From contig NC_014388.1 in assembly GCF_000145035.1 (NCBI RefSeq), positions 238,359 through 302,358 of the forward strand: a DNA stretch of 64,000 nucleotides, in the 5' to 3' direction. A program made the position numbers and the translations under genes. This document shows, in pieces, positions 9,901 through 17,974 of the stretch (within the stretch, counting starts at the first letter, position 1; the number at the start of each line of letters is the position of its first letter). Under the pieces are notes generated by a model. The model was not told the origin of the DNA and made no database searches. It saw only the letters and a program-made list of their open reading frames with translations. Source of the stretch: Butyrivibrio proteoclasticus B316. Lineage in GTDB: Bacteria; Bacillota; Clostridia; Lachnospirales; Lachnospiraceae.

Positions 9901-10115
9901 AGGCAAATAGTGATGTTCACCCTGATGATTCACTGGCTAATCCTGTAGACATCTTGGATGATGACACAGCTCTTGCATCTACAATTACTGATAGCACCCA
10001 GAAGACAATGAGCTGGTGGTGGCTCCTCATAATTGCTCTTCTTGGAGCAACCGGCAAGAAGATGTACGATGAGCACATGGCCAAAAAGGAAGAGAAGGAC
10101 AATCTGGATAAGTAA
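6966..10115 (+). CDS. Large secreted surface protein with coiled coils, Pro/Thr repeats and C-terminal membrane anchor
   Basis: About 1049 residues from the ATG at 6966, which has GAGGGAGA at good spacing; a GTG 21 bases earlier is less likely. Order: signal peptide ending near VSAYAS (residue 30); Ala/Glu/Lys-rich coiled coil (about 120-330); a more globular, aromatic-rich region (about 340-625) that I do not recognise; a second helical segment (about 630-755); Pro/Thr/Gly repeats (about 765-880); Gln/Gly repeats (about 930-960); then a single hydrophobic segment rich in Trp and Leu and a Lys-rich cytoplasmic tail. There is no LPXTG motif, so it is anchored by its tail. It looks like an adhesin or envelope-spanning stalk. 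Confidence 0.75.
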   Translation: MKKNNLLSAITIGISAMMVLQSPVSAYASENLENLDSLDNSNPGVTEEQAQPETPYEPITEDVQSAADTAIDACVSTPAAEDTGSGEQSQPAQEQQAETNQVVAQEEVQQAADIILNGDSESGTPSASEQKQTQEVKDLIAAATAVATDSTDEEGNKVNSAVTSYDEAAKDIADAKENLTKAEEANKEADAAHKEAVTEVTNAAAELVSPAGIVDTANNISGTVSDANKDAEKLVESIEKAESEEEATQIIENLTTLITTAESTVQLQKEHYGTLSTAYDKAIKELNEAQATLAEKEEALGNNIDQASLKIADAEAEVAAAQQKVDNLGAALEAVENMLDNSSTPTDGDTLNKKRGNNWSGKFTTNVDNSRNIMKDVVVNYYLPQVARKNIITNDPSHPYVFSNPDPKNVDYEHRYTTLEYYYVDDNGSIQKDTKYFNWDSISKADFNNQNIGKNEGDTGIVMYEKTLEEVNSVQDYEKAVELAKSYYKDNPDFKRNGLPLTHGNNYKRCTEQGWFNVYTYMDGDEKKFIVHGELTGPQTGTSVGVTPAFTSFVDANGVEHELTLVPAPSEANTNGLYKDANCLIIGDNATLTKVLNGTDGYSYVHDNVVDKYGISEETVSRLLADNQKLNDYISDNTTAALVNRYANYRKEVDEAKNAAQVATDQVAALKTAMETVEAAKTNPNRNLTAKQILKVDSVADYLGLELTSTQAASLDQMNMTQLKEKLQELKAEADKKVADAIDEMIIVRGKKDKADQILKKLFPTPDPEPEVEPEPDPGTGGTPTTPTTPDPGTGEAPTTPTTPDPGTSETPTTPTTPDGPTTPATGGTSTTPTTDAPTTPATGGTSTAPTTPDGPTTPTTGEVASATTYSAPTVAPTDAGTVTPTTIADATPALAATPAPAAPAVQSLVDTPDTPIIPAAQAVADDQITQPGGDDQTSQPGGGDQVTQPGGDEVQPAPVQIEDGTTPLAAGANSENLQANSDVHPDDSLANPVDILDDDTALASTITDSTQKTMSWWWLLIIALLGATGKKMYDEHMAKKEEKDNLDK
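9291..9416 (+). repeat. Three tandem 42-bp units encoding PDPGTGxTPTTPTT
   Basis: Three consecutive 42-base copies encode 14-residue Pro/Thr/Gly units. Related but shorter units with PTTPATGGTST continue to about 9555. The copies differ at only a few bases, so copy number may vary between strains. They form the extended stalk of the surface protein. Confidence 0.8.
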
Positions 10116-10160
10116 CTGATCCAAGCAATTATGATCGCACAAAATGTGTGTATGCGAAAA

Positions 10161-10190
10161 GTAGCTCTGCTAACTAGCAGAGCTACTCTT
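10161..10190 (+). terminator. Intrinsic terminator of the surface-protein gene
   Basis: A perfect 12-bp stem (GTAGCTCTGCTA and its complement, 10161-10186) with a 2-base gap, followed by TCTTTATTT. Confidence 0.8.
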
Positions 10191-10230
10191 TATTTGCAAA
10201 TTTTTTGCATCCCCTCTAACCTAATTCAGA

Positions 10231-11823
10231 TTATTCCAATCCGAAACCGCATTCACCGATTGAATATGTTGTGCTTCCTGTCCAACCTCTTACTACTTCC
10301 TCATGGGCCGGAATTATAGCACTTCTCTCACCTTCTTCTCCTGAAAGAGCAATTTCAAGAGGCTCACTTCCATTAAGTGAAGCTGTAACTACGCTGTCGT
10401 TTGCATCAACAATAGTGCCTGAGATAGCAGCAGAACCGTCTGCAGCAGTAATAGTAACAACCTTGTGTGAATAGTCAATGAGAAGCGTAGCATCCATAGC
10501 TACAGGAGCCTCTCCTGAAACTAATTCATAAGTACCTTCAAAGCTCTCAGTAACAAGCTCTTCTACCTTAACCTCAAACTCCTGTGACTGTCCAAGGAAA
10601 GTACCTGTAACCTTCTTGGTTCCAACAGTTGTAGAATCAAATCCGTCATAGTTAAGACGACCGTTCCAGATTGACTCCTCAGCGCCATTAGCACGTACAG
10701 CTGTAACAACAAGCTCGCCTGCATCAAACGCATCACCTGTGTAGAATGTGCGAAGCTTGGAAGAATCGATAGCAATACTCTGAGCTCCGGCATAAGGCAT
10801 TCCATAAACGTTGATGTTACGTGTAAATGTACCTCCACCAACACCATAGCTAAGGCTGGCCTCAAGTGTGTAATCACCGTGCTCTGTATCGAAGATAAAT
10901 ACATCAGCGTCTTCTCCGCCTTCTACATTAACTGCACGGGTTACTCCTGCGCTATTAAGTGTACCGGTGATATGAACAACAAAGTTTCTGTCGCCGTTTT
11001 CATCGCGGTTATACCAATATCCGTATACATACTCAACTTTTCCGCTTGCTACTGATGTAGTAGGTCCTGAGAAAGAGCCGTACATTGAACCATCTACTGC
11101 ACAGTACATATCAAGGCATGCAGGATCAACAATAGTTGCAAAGCCTTCTGTGTACTGACCTTCAAAGAAATAAGCAACCTCTCCGTTTGCTTCCTTGGCT
11201 TCCCATGTATCGCGTGGAATAGCTGCAAGTTCTTCGATTGACATGTTAGCAAAAGAGTTATCTGCAAGATTCATAACTACTGCATCTTCCACGTCAGCTG
11301 CGTCTGCAACAACCTCTACTGCAGGAGCAACATTTACAAAAGAAAGACCAAAAACTGCTGCACATGATGCTACTGCAAGAACTCCGCCCTTAAGAAGGTC
11401 TTTTCCAAGGCTAACCTCATCGTCAACCTTAGACTCCTTCATAAAGCAAGCTATTACGCATAAAAGAGCTGCTATAAAAGTTCCTACCATGTAGAAAACG
11501 CAAAGTGTAGGATTACCACCTGCAAAAGTTACATGGTTGATAACGTCAGCGAATACAAAATAAAGCTGAACTACTACAAGATAAAGAGCTACATTGTAAA
11601 TCGCTGCCTGTATAATAGCACCAAAGCGTACAGGCACAAAAAATATTATGATTGAAACTACGGCACCAACAAGAAGTACCATTCCGGGCATAGGGCCCTT
11701 GTGACCAAGAGGTGCTGCCACCTCCTGAGTCATTAAAAAGCAAATACCGGTAATTAACGCCACAATCGCAGCTGCAAGACACAGATAGCTGCCAATGGCC
11801 TTATTTTTCAAGCTTTTCAGCAT
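10231..11823 (-). CDS. Membrane protein with extracellular bacterial Ig-like (Big_3) domain
   Basis: About 530 residues. The ATG at 11823 is preceded by GGAGG; the longer frame from 11838 would include that site. Four hydrophobic segments (about 10-165) are followed by a long extracellular region. Residues about 375-440 match the Big_3 Ig-like pattern (YTGDAFD, then VTGTFLGQSQEFEVKVE). The rest of the extracellular part is beta-rich and unrecognised. It is 24 bases downstream of the membrane-anchored GH3 gene and probably in its operon, so it may bind carbohydrate or hold the enzyme at the surface. Confidence 0.65.
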   Translation of the reverse strand: MLKSLKNKAIGSYLCLAAAIVALITGICFLMTQEVAAPLGHKGPMPGMVLLVGAVVSIIIFFVPVRFGAIIQAAIYNVALYLVVVQLYFVFADVINHVTFAGGNPTLCVFYMVGTFIAALLCVIACFMKESKVDDEVSLGKDLLKGGVLAVASCAAVFGLSFVNVAPAVEVVADAADVEDAVVMNLADNSFANMSIEELAAIPRDTWEAKEANGEVAYFFEGQYTEGFATIVDPACLDMYCAVDGSMYGSFSGPTTSVASGKVEYVYGYWYNRDENGDRNFVVHITGTLNSAGVTRAVNVEGGEDADVFIFDTEHGDYTLEASLSYGVGGGTFTRNINVYGMPYAGAQSIAIDSSKLRTFYTGDAFDAGELVVTAVRANGAEESIWNGRLNYDGFDSTTVGTKKVTGTFLGQSQEFEVKVEELVTESFEGTYELVSGEAPVAMDATLLIDYSHKVVTITAADGSAAISGTIVDANDSVVTASLNGSEPLEIALSGEEGERSAIIPAHEEVVRGWTGSTTYSIGECGFGLE

Positions 11824-11847
11824 TGATTCATCCTCCATTAATTCTGA

Positions 11848-14796
11848 TTAAGCGGCAATCTTTTTGTCTTTTGCAAAAACCTTGGTATATGTATGAAGAA
11901 CATACATAACAACAGCGCCGACTAAAAGTACAACAGCAGTTACATCAAGGACTCTGAGAACAATCTGCCACCATGGTGCTGCGTCAGAAACTACGATCTC
12001 AGCATCACCTGATCCTCCCATTGAGGACTTGAGCATGATGTAGTACATATAACGGTTAGAATCGAGGACCTTCTGAAGAAGATCTCCATCATCTGTATCA
12101 TTTATAAGCTTCTCAATTTCTGTAGGTCTTGCTGTATCAAGACAGAAAATATTGTTACCTGCCATGAGCATTTCAGGAGCTGATGAATAATCTGATGCTG
12201 TAAGAGCGTCATCAATGATATATCCATCATATTTCCACTCATCACGAAGAATGTGCTGAATTCCCTGGCTTGCTGCTGCATACATAACACCGATACGGTT
12301 ATAAGCTGTCATAACACCAAGAGAATCTCCCTCAGCAAGTGATCCCTCAAAAGCTCTCATGTATATTTCACGGATAGCCTGCTCGTTAGCGTATGTAGAA
12401 ATACCCTGTCTTCCTGCTTCCTGTTCATTTAAGAAGAAGTGCTTAACTGTTCCGATAAGTCCCTTTGTACGCATACCATGTGATACGTTCTTGGCTGCAT
12501 AGTAGCTAAGAACACCATCCTCTGAGAAGTACTCAGAAGTACGTCCTGAATAAGGAGAACGAAGTGTATCAGCACCTGGAGCATAAGCGATAGGAATAGA
12601 TGCATAAAGAGCATCTTCACCGTACATCTGTCCAAATCTTGTCTGCACATCATGATCCCATGTAGCGCCAACGATTGGAAGTGTTGCCCAACCTGTACAG
12701 TTACGACGGTCACCATACTTAAACTGACCATTCATTCCCTCAGGTCCGTCAACGATTGTGCAACCAGGCTTGTTAACTGCCTTAACAGCCTTGATACCCT
12801 TAGAATCACCCATGTTGATGAGGAGCTCAGAAAGAGTGAGCTGTGATAAGAAATCATCCCACTTAGGATCATCAAAAGCTACGCCCTTCATATCTATGAA
12901 ATCAATTTTCTCATCGAGCTTAACTCCAAGATTGAAGTCTGAAACATGCTTGGCATCAGCTGCCTTGACATAAGTCTGCATGTTAAGTCCATCATAAAGC
13001 TTATCGTTAACTGTAATTGTCTCAAGTGTTGTAGGATATGTTGCATCCCAATCTGAACGTGAAAGATATGTGATCTTCTCGTCGTCATTTACCCAGTAGT
13101 TAACATCAGCGTCGTCAAATGTATTTGTAACTTCTACATCGCTGTTGTAACGTGATTTGCGATACTTTACTGTATCAACTTCTGTGTTAGGCGCTGTCCA
13201 AACCTTAACAGCTTCAGCATTACCTGAAACTACATTACCTGCTTCATCAGTAAGCTTTCCTTCAACATCTGCTCCGCACTTGGATGCAAGTACGTTATTA
13301 AGAGCATCGTGAGCGCCGTTACCTACAGCAAAATAATAGTCGCCTGCATCAAGGATATAACCCTTAGCACCAAGTCTGTCATAAGATGCCAGGAAATATC
13401 CCGGAACTTCGATATCAACAGTCTGAGATTCACCTGCAGCCACATCAATCTTGTCATAGCCAAGAAGCTGAATAGATGACTTCTCAACGCCATTCATAGC
13501 GTCATACTCTGTATATGGAGACTGTCCATAGAGCTGAACTGTTGCCTTACCATCCATGGCACCTGTGTTGCTTACTGTTACAGTTGCCTTGAATACATCT
13601 GAAGCTTCGTCATACTTAAGATCATCCATGTGATAATCATAAGTTGTATATGAAAGTCCATAACCAAATGGGAAGCAAACTTCATCAGCATAATTCCAGC
13701 CTGACTCTGAAGCCTTAGCTCCAGCAGCTGAATCAGCATTTCCACGACCGAGTACTGTATCCTCATAACGAGTCTCATAGTATCTGTAACCTACGTAGAT
13801 ACCCTCGTTATAGCTTACGAAGTTCTCACCTGCTTCACGTGGAGCCTTTGTGCCGTAGTCATATTTGTGAAGACCAAAGTTCTCTGCTGATGGAGCTGAA
13901 AGAGAATTTGCTGCAAAAGTAGCTGTTGTATGACCTGAAGGGTTAACTTCACCTGTCACTACTCTGATTGCACCTGGCATACCGTAGAATCCAGGGTTAC
14001 CTACCCATAGAACAGCATCAACATCGTATTCCTCAAGCCAGTCCATCTCAAGTGCAAATACTGAGTTTAAGATAACTACTGTTTTGTTAAATTTGCCGGA
14101 ATCCTTGATGCTCTTGAAGATAGCCTTCTCGTTATCATCAAGTTCAAGCATTCTCTTACCCTTGTTGTTTACCATAGCAAGGTCATTACCCTCTGTTGCG
14201 AAACGGGAAAGAGTTACAAACGCAACATCACCGTATGAATCATAAGATTTTTCTACAGCAGATGTAAAAATAGAAGAATCGTACTCGCCAACACTTGATA
14301 CGCTTCTTGCTTCTGCAGCAGGAGCATTAGCATAAGCATCGAGTACTGTCTGGTTGACATTAAATCCTGCGCCCTTAAGAGCATCTACAGGAGTCTGCTG
14401 GTATTCTTTATTTGTTGATGAACCACCTGCAGTACTACGGAATACAGGATCTATGCTTCCGCGTCCAAAAGCAGTTACATTTCTCTCTGAATCTGATAAT
14501 GGAAGAGCATTGTCCTTATTATAGAGAAGAACACTTCCTTCCTCTTCCTCCTGCTCACAGAATTTGTAAGCAGCTTCTATATATTTTGCATAACTGTCGT
14601 CTGTAAGTGCGCCGTCATCTGAGAATTCAGTGCCACCATAAGTAGCTCCGCCGCCTTCAATACCAAGTGCATGGTTGATCTCACCTTCCTGCTGGAAAGC
14701 GATTGCAGTTCCTGTGAATACAAGATTTGTTAACATAACTGCAGAACCTGCAAGTCCAAGCCATAACCTGGACTTGTTAGTGCTTTGTTTTTTCAT
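11848..14796 (-). CDS. Membrane-anchored GH3 beta-glucosidase with permuted domain order
   Basis: About 982 residues. An N-terminal hydrophobic segment is followed by the GH3 C-terminal alpha/beta sandwich (EGSVLLYNKDNALPL near residue 85), then the fibronectin-like domain (about 395-500), then the TIM-barrel domain (about 675-885), which is normally first. Barrel motifs are clear: APGADTLRSPYSGRTSEY, KHFFLNEQE, and YIIDDAL, whose second Asp (about residue 863) aligns with the GH3 nucleophile. A C-terminal hydrophobic helix and basic tail anchor it. Reversed GH3 order is known from Butyrivibrio fibrisolvens and Ruminococcus albus enzymes. The start at 14796 is chosen for its GGGG spacing; an ATG at 14808 is also possible. 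Confidence 0.85.
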   Translation of the reverse strand: MKKQSTNKSRLWLGLAGSAVMLTNLVFTGTAIAFQQEGEINHALGIEGGGATYGGTEFSDDGALTDDSYAKYIEAAYKFCEQEEEEGSVLLYNKDNALPLSDSERNVTAFGRGSIDPVFRSTAGGSSTNKEYQQTPVDALKGAGFNVNQTVLDAYANAPAAEARSVSSVGEYDSSIFTSAVEKSYDSYGDVAFVTLSRFATEGNDLAMVNNKGKRMLELDDNEKAIFKSIKDSGKFNKTVVILNSVFALEMDWLEEYDVDAVLWVGNPGFYGMPGAIRVVTGEVNPSGHTTATFAANSLSAPSAENFGLHKYDYGTKAPREAGENFVSYNEGIYVGYRYYETRYEDTVLGRGNADSAAGAKASESGWNYADEVCFPFGYGLSYTTYDYHMDDLKYDEASDVFKATVTVSNTGAMDGKATVQLYGQSPYTEYDAMNGVEKSSIQLLGYDKIDVAAGESQTVDIEVPGYFLASYDRLGAKGYILDAGDYYFAVGNGAHDALNNVLASKCGADVEGKLTDEAGNVVSGNAEAVKVWTAPNTEVDTVKYRKSRYNSDVEVTNTFDDADVNYWVNDDEKITYLSRSDWDATYPTTLETITVNDKLYDGLNMQTYVKAADAKHVSDFNLGVKLDEKIDFIDMKGVAFDDPKWDDFLSQLTLSELLINMGDSKGIKAVKAVNKPGCTIVDGPEGMNGQFKYGDRRNCTGWATLPIVGATWDHDVQTRFGQMYGEDALYASIPIAYAPGADTLRSPYSGRTSEYFSEDGVLSYYAAKNVSHGMRTKGLIGTVKHFFLNEQEAGRQGISTYANEQAIREIYMRAFEGSLAEGDSLGVMTAYNRIGVMYAAASQGIQHILRDEWKYDGYIIDDALTASDYSSAPEMLMAGNNIFCLDTARPTEIEKLINDTDDGDLLQKVLDSNRYMYYIMLKSSMGGSGDAEIVVSDAAPWWQIVLRVLDVTAVVLLVGAVVMYVLHTYTKVFAKDKKIAA

Positions 14797-14962
14797 CCTT
14801 ATCCCCATCTTTCCATAATATAAGTGTTATTATTTCCCTCCCTCCGCCTGACAGGTTGTGCACCACCTGCATGCGGAAGTATATTTATAAGTACATACTA
14901 TGGAAAAAAAATGAGGCATTCAACAGATTGGCACAATTGAACAAATTCAGGTCATAATTTAC

Positions 14963-15005
14963 ACAAAAAAATAGAGTCGACTCGGATTTTTTTATCCAAA
15001 TCGAC
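14963..15005 (-). terminator. Intrinsic terminator of the LytTR two-component operon
   Basis: On the minus strand GTCGATTTGGAT pairs with ATCCGAGTCGAC (12 bp, two wobble pairs), followed by TCTATTTTTTT, just after the kinase stop. Confidence 0.8.
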
Positions 15006-15019
15006 CCCTGTTTTTATGA

Positions 15020-16312
15020 TCAGGCTTCATTTAGTGTTAAATTTTCACTACAAGGAATGGTAATTAGCAGGTAGAATATTTCATTTTCAACAAATATATG
15101 TGCAATTCCACCATAAATCTCTGCCGTGTTTTGTATACTTTTCACACCATACCCATGATCATGCTCATCTGCCTTGGTTGTAAGGAGATTTCCATCTTTA
15201 AATAACGGTCGGTTGGGTGTATAGTTCTCAACCCTGATAACTGCCATGTTTTTATCCTTATGGATATCCAAAGTGATAACTTTTTTCTCCGGATCTGACA
15301 CCTGTTCCAGGCACTCTATTGCATTATCAAGAGCGTTTCCAAGCATAGAATAAATGTGATAGTGCTTCATACGCTCAAGACAACTTCCATCAGCAGAGCA
15401 CACCAGCTGGATTCCTGCCGCGTTACAGATTGCAGATTTCTGGGTCAGAGTAATATCAACAGCCTTATTACCTGTAAAGTACCTAAGATTCAGTTCTGCC
15501 ATCTCCTCTTCCAATTTGCTGCGTTCCTCATCGGTCGCCTTGGAATACTGCTGTTTAATATCATGATAGCGGATATTGATCTTCTCCATATCCTTCTTGG
15601 CCTGCTCGTATTGATGTTTGTCTGATTCCAACAGTTGCGCCAATATCTGGTTTTCCTGCTCAAGCTGCTTGGTATTAAAGTTAGTATACTCAAGCGCCAG
15701 AATAGCCAGAGCAAAAAGGATACAAAAGGCATTCAGGCATACATAACTGGTCAGATAAGACGCCGATGCCTGGTCAAATCCGTCCTCCAGAAACACACTG
15801 AGGTAAACTGCCGCAACGAGAAATAGTCCTGAATACATTACTATTTTGACATTATCAAATTGAAGCTCTCCCTGTCTGGCAAAGGGCTGTGTATATTTGA
15901 TATAGACTATAAGCGCCACCAGGGCTGAAGTGATCAGCAGAATTGATGTATAAAAGGGATATCCTGAAACATCAAACTTAATGGAAATCGGCACAGCTAT
16001 CATATATGTGAGCTTGCTTGAGATATGTTGTACTGCATAGGCACAAGTCGTATAGAAAATATAGTGAATATAGCTTCCTTCATAACATAGCCAAAACAGC
16101 ACAAACAGAAGTATTGTATATATCAGAAGCCTTACCTTGTTCTCTATATTTACTCTCGTACAGACTTCCGAGATAGCAAAAAAGGCAAATACTCCAATTA
16201 ACAGCCTCGGGTAAAAATTGCTTTTTTTCTTGTTCCAGGGCATAAATAAAAAAGCTGCACACAACATGCCAAGTGGAACCTGCCTTGAAAAAATAAAATC
16301 TATTACTGACAT
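15020..16312 (-). CDS. GHKL sensor histidine kinase (AgrC-like, HPK10 type)
   Basis: About 430 residues. Six hydrophobic segments fill residues 10-210. Then a coiled linker with RYHDIKQQY near 245 (the HPK10 H-box style His), an N-box GNALDNAIECLEQ near 327 and a G-box DHGYGVKSIQNTAEIYGG near 395. It phosphorylates the LytTR regulator encoded just upstream. The start at 16312 lies inside the end of the regulator gene (10-base overlap), so the two are coupled. No peptide precursor gene for an Agr-type signal is visible nearby. Confidence 0.85.
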   Translation of the reverse strand: MSVIDFIFSRQVPLGMLCAAFLFMPWNKKKSNFYPRLLIGVFAFFAISEVCTRVNIENKVRLLIYTILLFVLFWLCYEGSYIHYIFYTTCAYAVQHISSKLTYMIAVPISIKFDVSGYPFYTSILLITSALVALIVYIKYTQPFARQGELQFDNVKIVMYSGLFLVAAVYLSVFLEDGFDQASASYLTSYVCLNAFCILFALAILALEYTNFNTKQLEQENQILAQLLESDKHQYEQAKKDMEKINIRYHDIKQQYSKATDEERSKLEEEMAELNLRYFTGNKAVDITLTQKSAICNAAGIQLVCSADGSCLERMKHYHIYSMLGNALDNAIECLEQVSDPEKKVITLDIHKDKNMAVIRVENYTPNRPLFKDGNLLTTKADEHDHGYGVKSIQNTAEIYGGIAHIFVENEIFYLLITIPCSENLTLNEA

Positions 16313-17067
16313 GGATCTTCCCATCCCTTCTTAGCAAGATATCTGGAGAAGGCATCCATAAAGGATTCCTTAAATGTACGCCCTATAGGTAAAAGTTCAT
16401 CACCTATGAAGACATTCATTCGGCTCACAGCTGTGACACTTCTAATGTTAACCAAAAAGCTGGATGAACAGCGCCAAAAGCCATAAGGTGACAATCTCTC
16501 TACCGCCTCCTGCATTGTTCCCCTGTTCTTGATCATAACTCTTGCTCCTGACGTACTATCTTTGACATTATATAAAAGATAATGTTGTCTGACCTCGATA
16601 TAATCTATATCTGACACACTTACCAGTCGTGAGATCGTTCCGTCCCTTAACACAAATTTAGTTTCAGAATCCTTATTATCACGGCTATGATTCCTACTGA
16701 CAGCAGTAAGCGCTCTCTCCATGTTGAGATTAAAAGCATACGTCTGGACAGGTTTGACCATAAAACCAAGCGCTCCTACACTATAGCCATTTATCGCAAA
16801 CTGCTGCAGATTAGTACAGAAAATAATAACTACTTCATGGTCAGTCTCACGTATCTTCTCGGCCAGTTCCATACCTGACATTCCCGGCATATCGATATCC
16901 AAAAAGAGCATATCAAACCCGGCAGGGCTCTTGTCTAAAAATGCAAGCGCACTCTCATACTCATTCAGCTCATATTCAATTCCATGTACAGATGCATATT
17001 CAGCTATTTCCTGCCCTAATCTTACGCGGGAATCCCTGTCATCATCCACAATACCTATTCGTATCAT
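16303..17067 (-). CDS. LytTR-family response regulator
   Basis: 254 residues: a receiver domain (1-125) with acidic pocket VDDD near 7-10, phospho-acceptor Asp in FLDIDMPG (about 57) and Lys in VKPV; and a LytTR DNA-binding domain (about 150-245). It partners the AgrC-like kinase downstream. LytTR regulators bind pairs of about 9-bp direct repeats with 11-13 bases between them. Its targets are not evident, but the neighbouring surface and GH3 genes are candidates. Confidence 0.9.
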   Translation of the reverse strand: MIRIGIVDDDRDSRVRLGQEIAEYASVHGIEYELNEYESALAFLDKSPAGFDMLFLDIDMPGMSGMELAEKIRETDHEVVIIFCTNLQQFAINGYSVGALGFMVKPVQTYAFNLNMERALTAVSRNHSRDNKDSETKFVLRDGTISRLVSVSDIDYIEVRQHYLLYNVKDSTSGARVMIKNRGTMQEAVERLSPYGFWRCSSSFLVNIRSVTAVSRMNVFIGDELLPIGRTFKESFMDAFSRYLAKKGWEDPCQ

Positions 17068-17213
17068 GAGTAAAAACCTTCCTAAAAATATACAGCAAGA
17101 TTATAACCTATCAGCAGATTAACATCCATATATTATTGTCACCCTTTACAGCATGCTTATCATCCCTGAAAAATCCTGACATTTTAACAATGTCACATTA
17201 AATAACAGAAAAA

Positions 17214-17248
17214 TACCCCATAACCGCATTTTGCCAAGTTATAGGGTA
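17214..17248 (-). terminator. Intrinsic terminator of bioY
   Basis: An 11-bp stem (GTTATAGGGTA region with one G-U pair) and a 13-base loop, followed on the minus strand by TTTTTCTGTTATT. Confidence 0.7.
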
Positions 17249-17291
17249 CCTCTAAAGGTTTATATGCAATTTGTTATTCAATATAAACTTA

Positions 17292-17855
17292 TTATTTGAT
17301 GTACGGTCTTACTCTTCTTGAAATAATAACCGCAACTGCCATCTTGGCAAGATCAGGAATGATAAAAGGAAATACACACCAGGATAAAACTGTGAGAAGT
17401 CCAACAGGTCCTGAACTCTTCATGTAAACATACATAAACCAGCCGGTTCCGAATGCATAGCAAACGATAAGTCCAAGAACAAGTGCAATAATCTCAATAT
17501 GAAGCTTTTTGCCAAACACCTTGGTCATTACCATGTAGATAAGGCCGATAAATATGAAACCGATAATATATCCGCCTGTGCTGCCAAGAAGAATTCCAAG
17601 TCCTCCTGAGAAACCTGCAAAAACAGGAATTCCTATAGCTCCCATAAGTACATATACAAGTGTTGCTATTGTTCCTCTCTCTCCTCCGAGTAAAAGAAGC
17701 ACCGCAAATACTGCTAATGTCTGAAGTGTAAAAGGTACTGTCATAGGAACAGTAATCCATGAACACACAGCTATAAGCGCCACTCCAATCGCGCAATAAA
17801 CAATATCAAGTGTTTTTGTTCCGTTCTGTAATCTCTGTGATTTAACGTTATCCAT
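17292..17855 (-). CDS. bioY: BioY biotin transporter (ECF S component)
   Basis: 187 residues, six hydrophobic segments, with the family pattern from VPMTVPFTLQTLAVF through GGERGT and the YVLMGAIGIPVFAGF loop to the GSTGGYIIGF motif. BioY binds biotin in the membrane and usually works with the shared EcfAA'T energising module, which is not in this window. AGGGAGG precedes the start. Its promoter is overlaid by a palindromic BirA-type operator (17927-17974), so repression by biotinylated BirA is the likely control. Confidence 0.92.
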   Translation of the reverse strand: MDNVKSQRLQNGTKTLDIVYCAIGVALIAVCSWITVPMTVPFTLQTLAVFAVLLLLGGERGTIATLVYVLMGAIGIPVFAGFSGGLGILLGSTGGYIIGFIFIGLIYMVMTKVFGKKLHIEIIALVLGLIVCYAFGTGWFMYVYMKSSGPVGLLTVLSWCVFPFIIPDLAKMAVAVIISRRVRPYIK

Positions 17856-17912
17856 CTCTTATAAGCCTCCCTGCGTAGTCAATCTTTTAAACATACACAT
17901 AACACTTTTGAT

Positions 17913-17941
17913 AGTCTAGCAAAGAGAAAACAGATTGTCAA
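17913..17941 (-). promoter_or_regulatory. bioY promoter
   Basis: On the minus strand a perfect -35 TTGACA (17936-17941) is followed after exactly 17 bases by -10 TAGACT (17913-17918). The -35 box lies inside one arm of the BirA operator. Confidence 0.75.
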
Positions 17942-17974
17942 CCTGTTATCTTCTATAGGTTGACAATCTGTTTT
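17927..17974. promoter_or_regulatory. BirA operator (biotin box) upstream of bioY
   Basis: A perfect 18-bp inverted repeat (arms at 17927-17944 and 17957-17974) with a 12-base centre. The core TTGTCAACC-N14-GGTTGACAA fits the Firmicutes biotin operator pattern (TTGTtAACC-N14/15-GGTTaACAA). The stop codon of birA (17946-17948) lies in the centre and one arm is coding. Binding would occlude the bioY -35 box. Confidence 0.85.
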
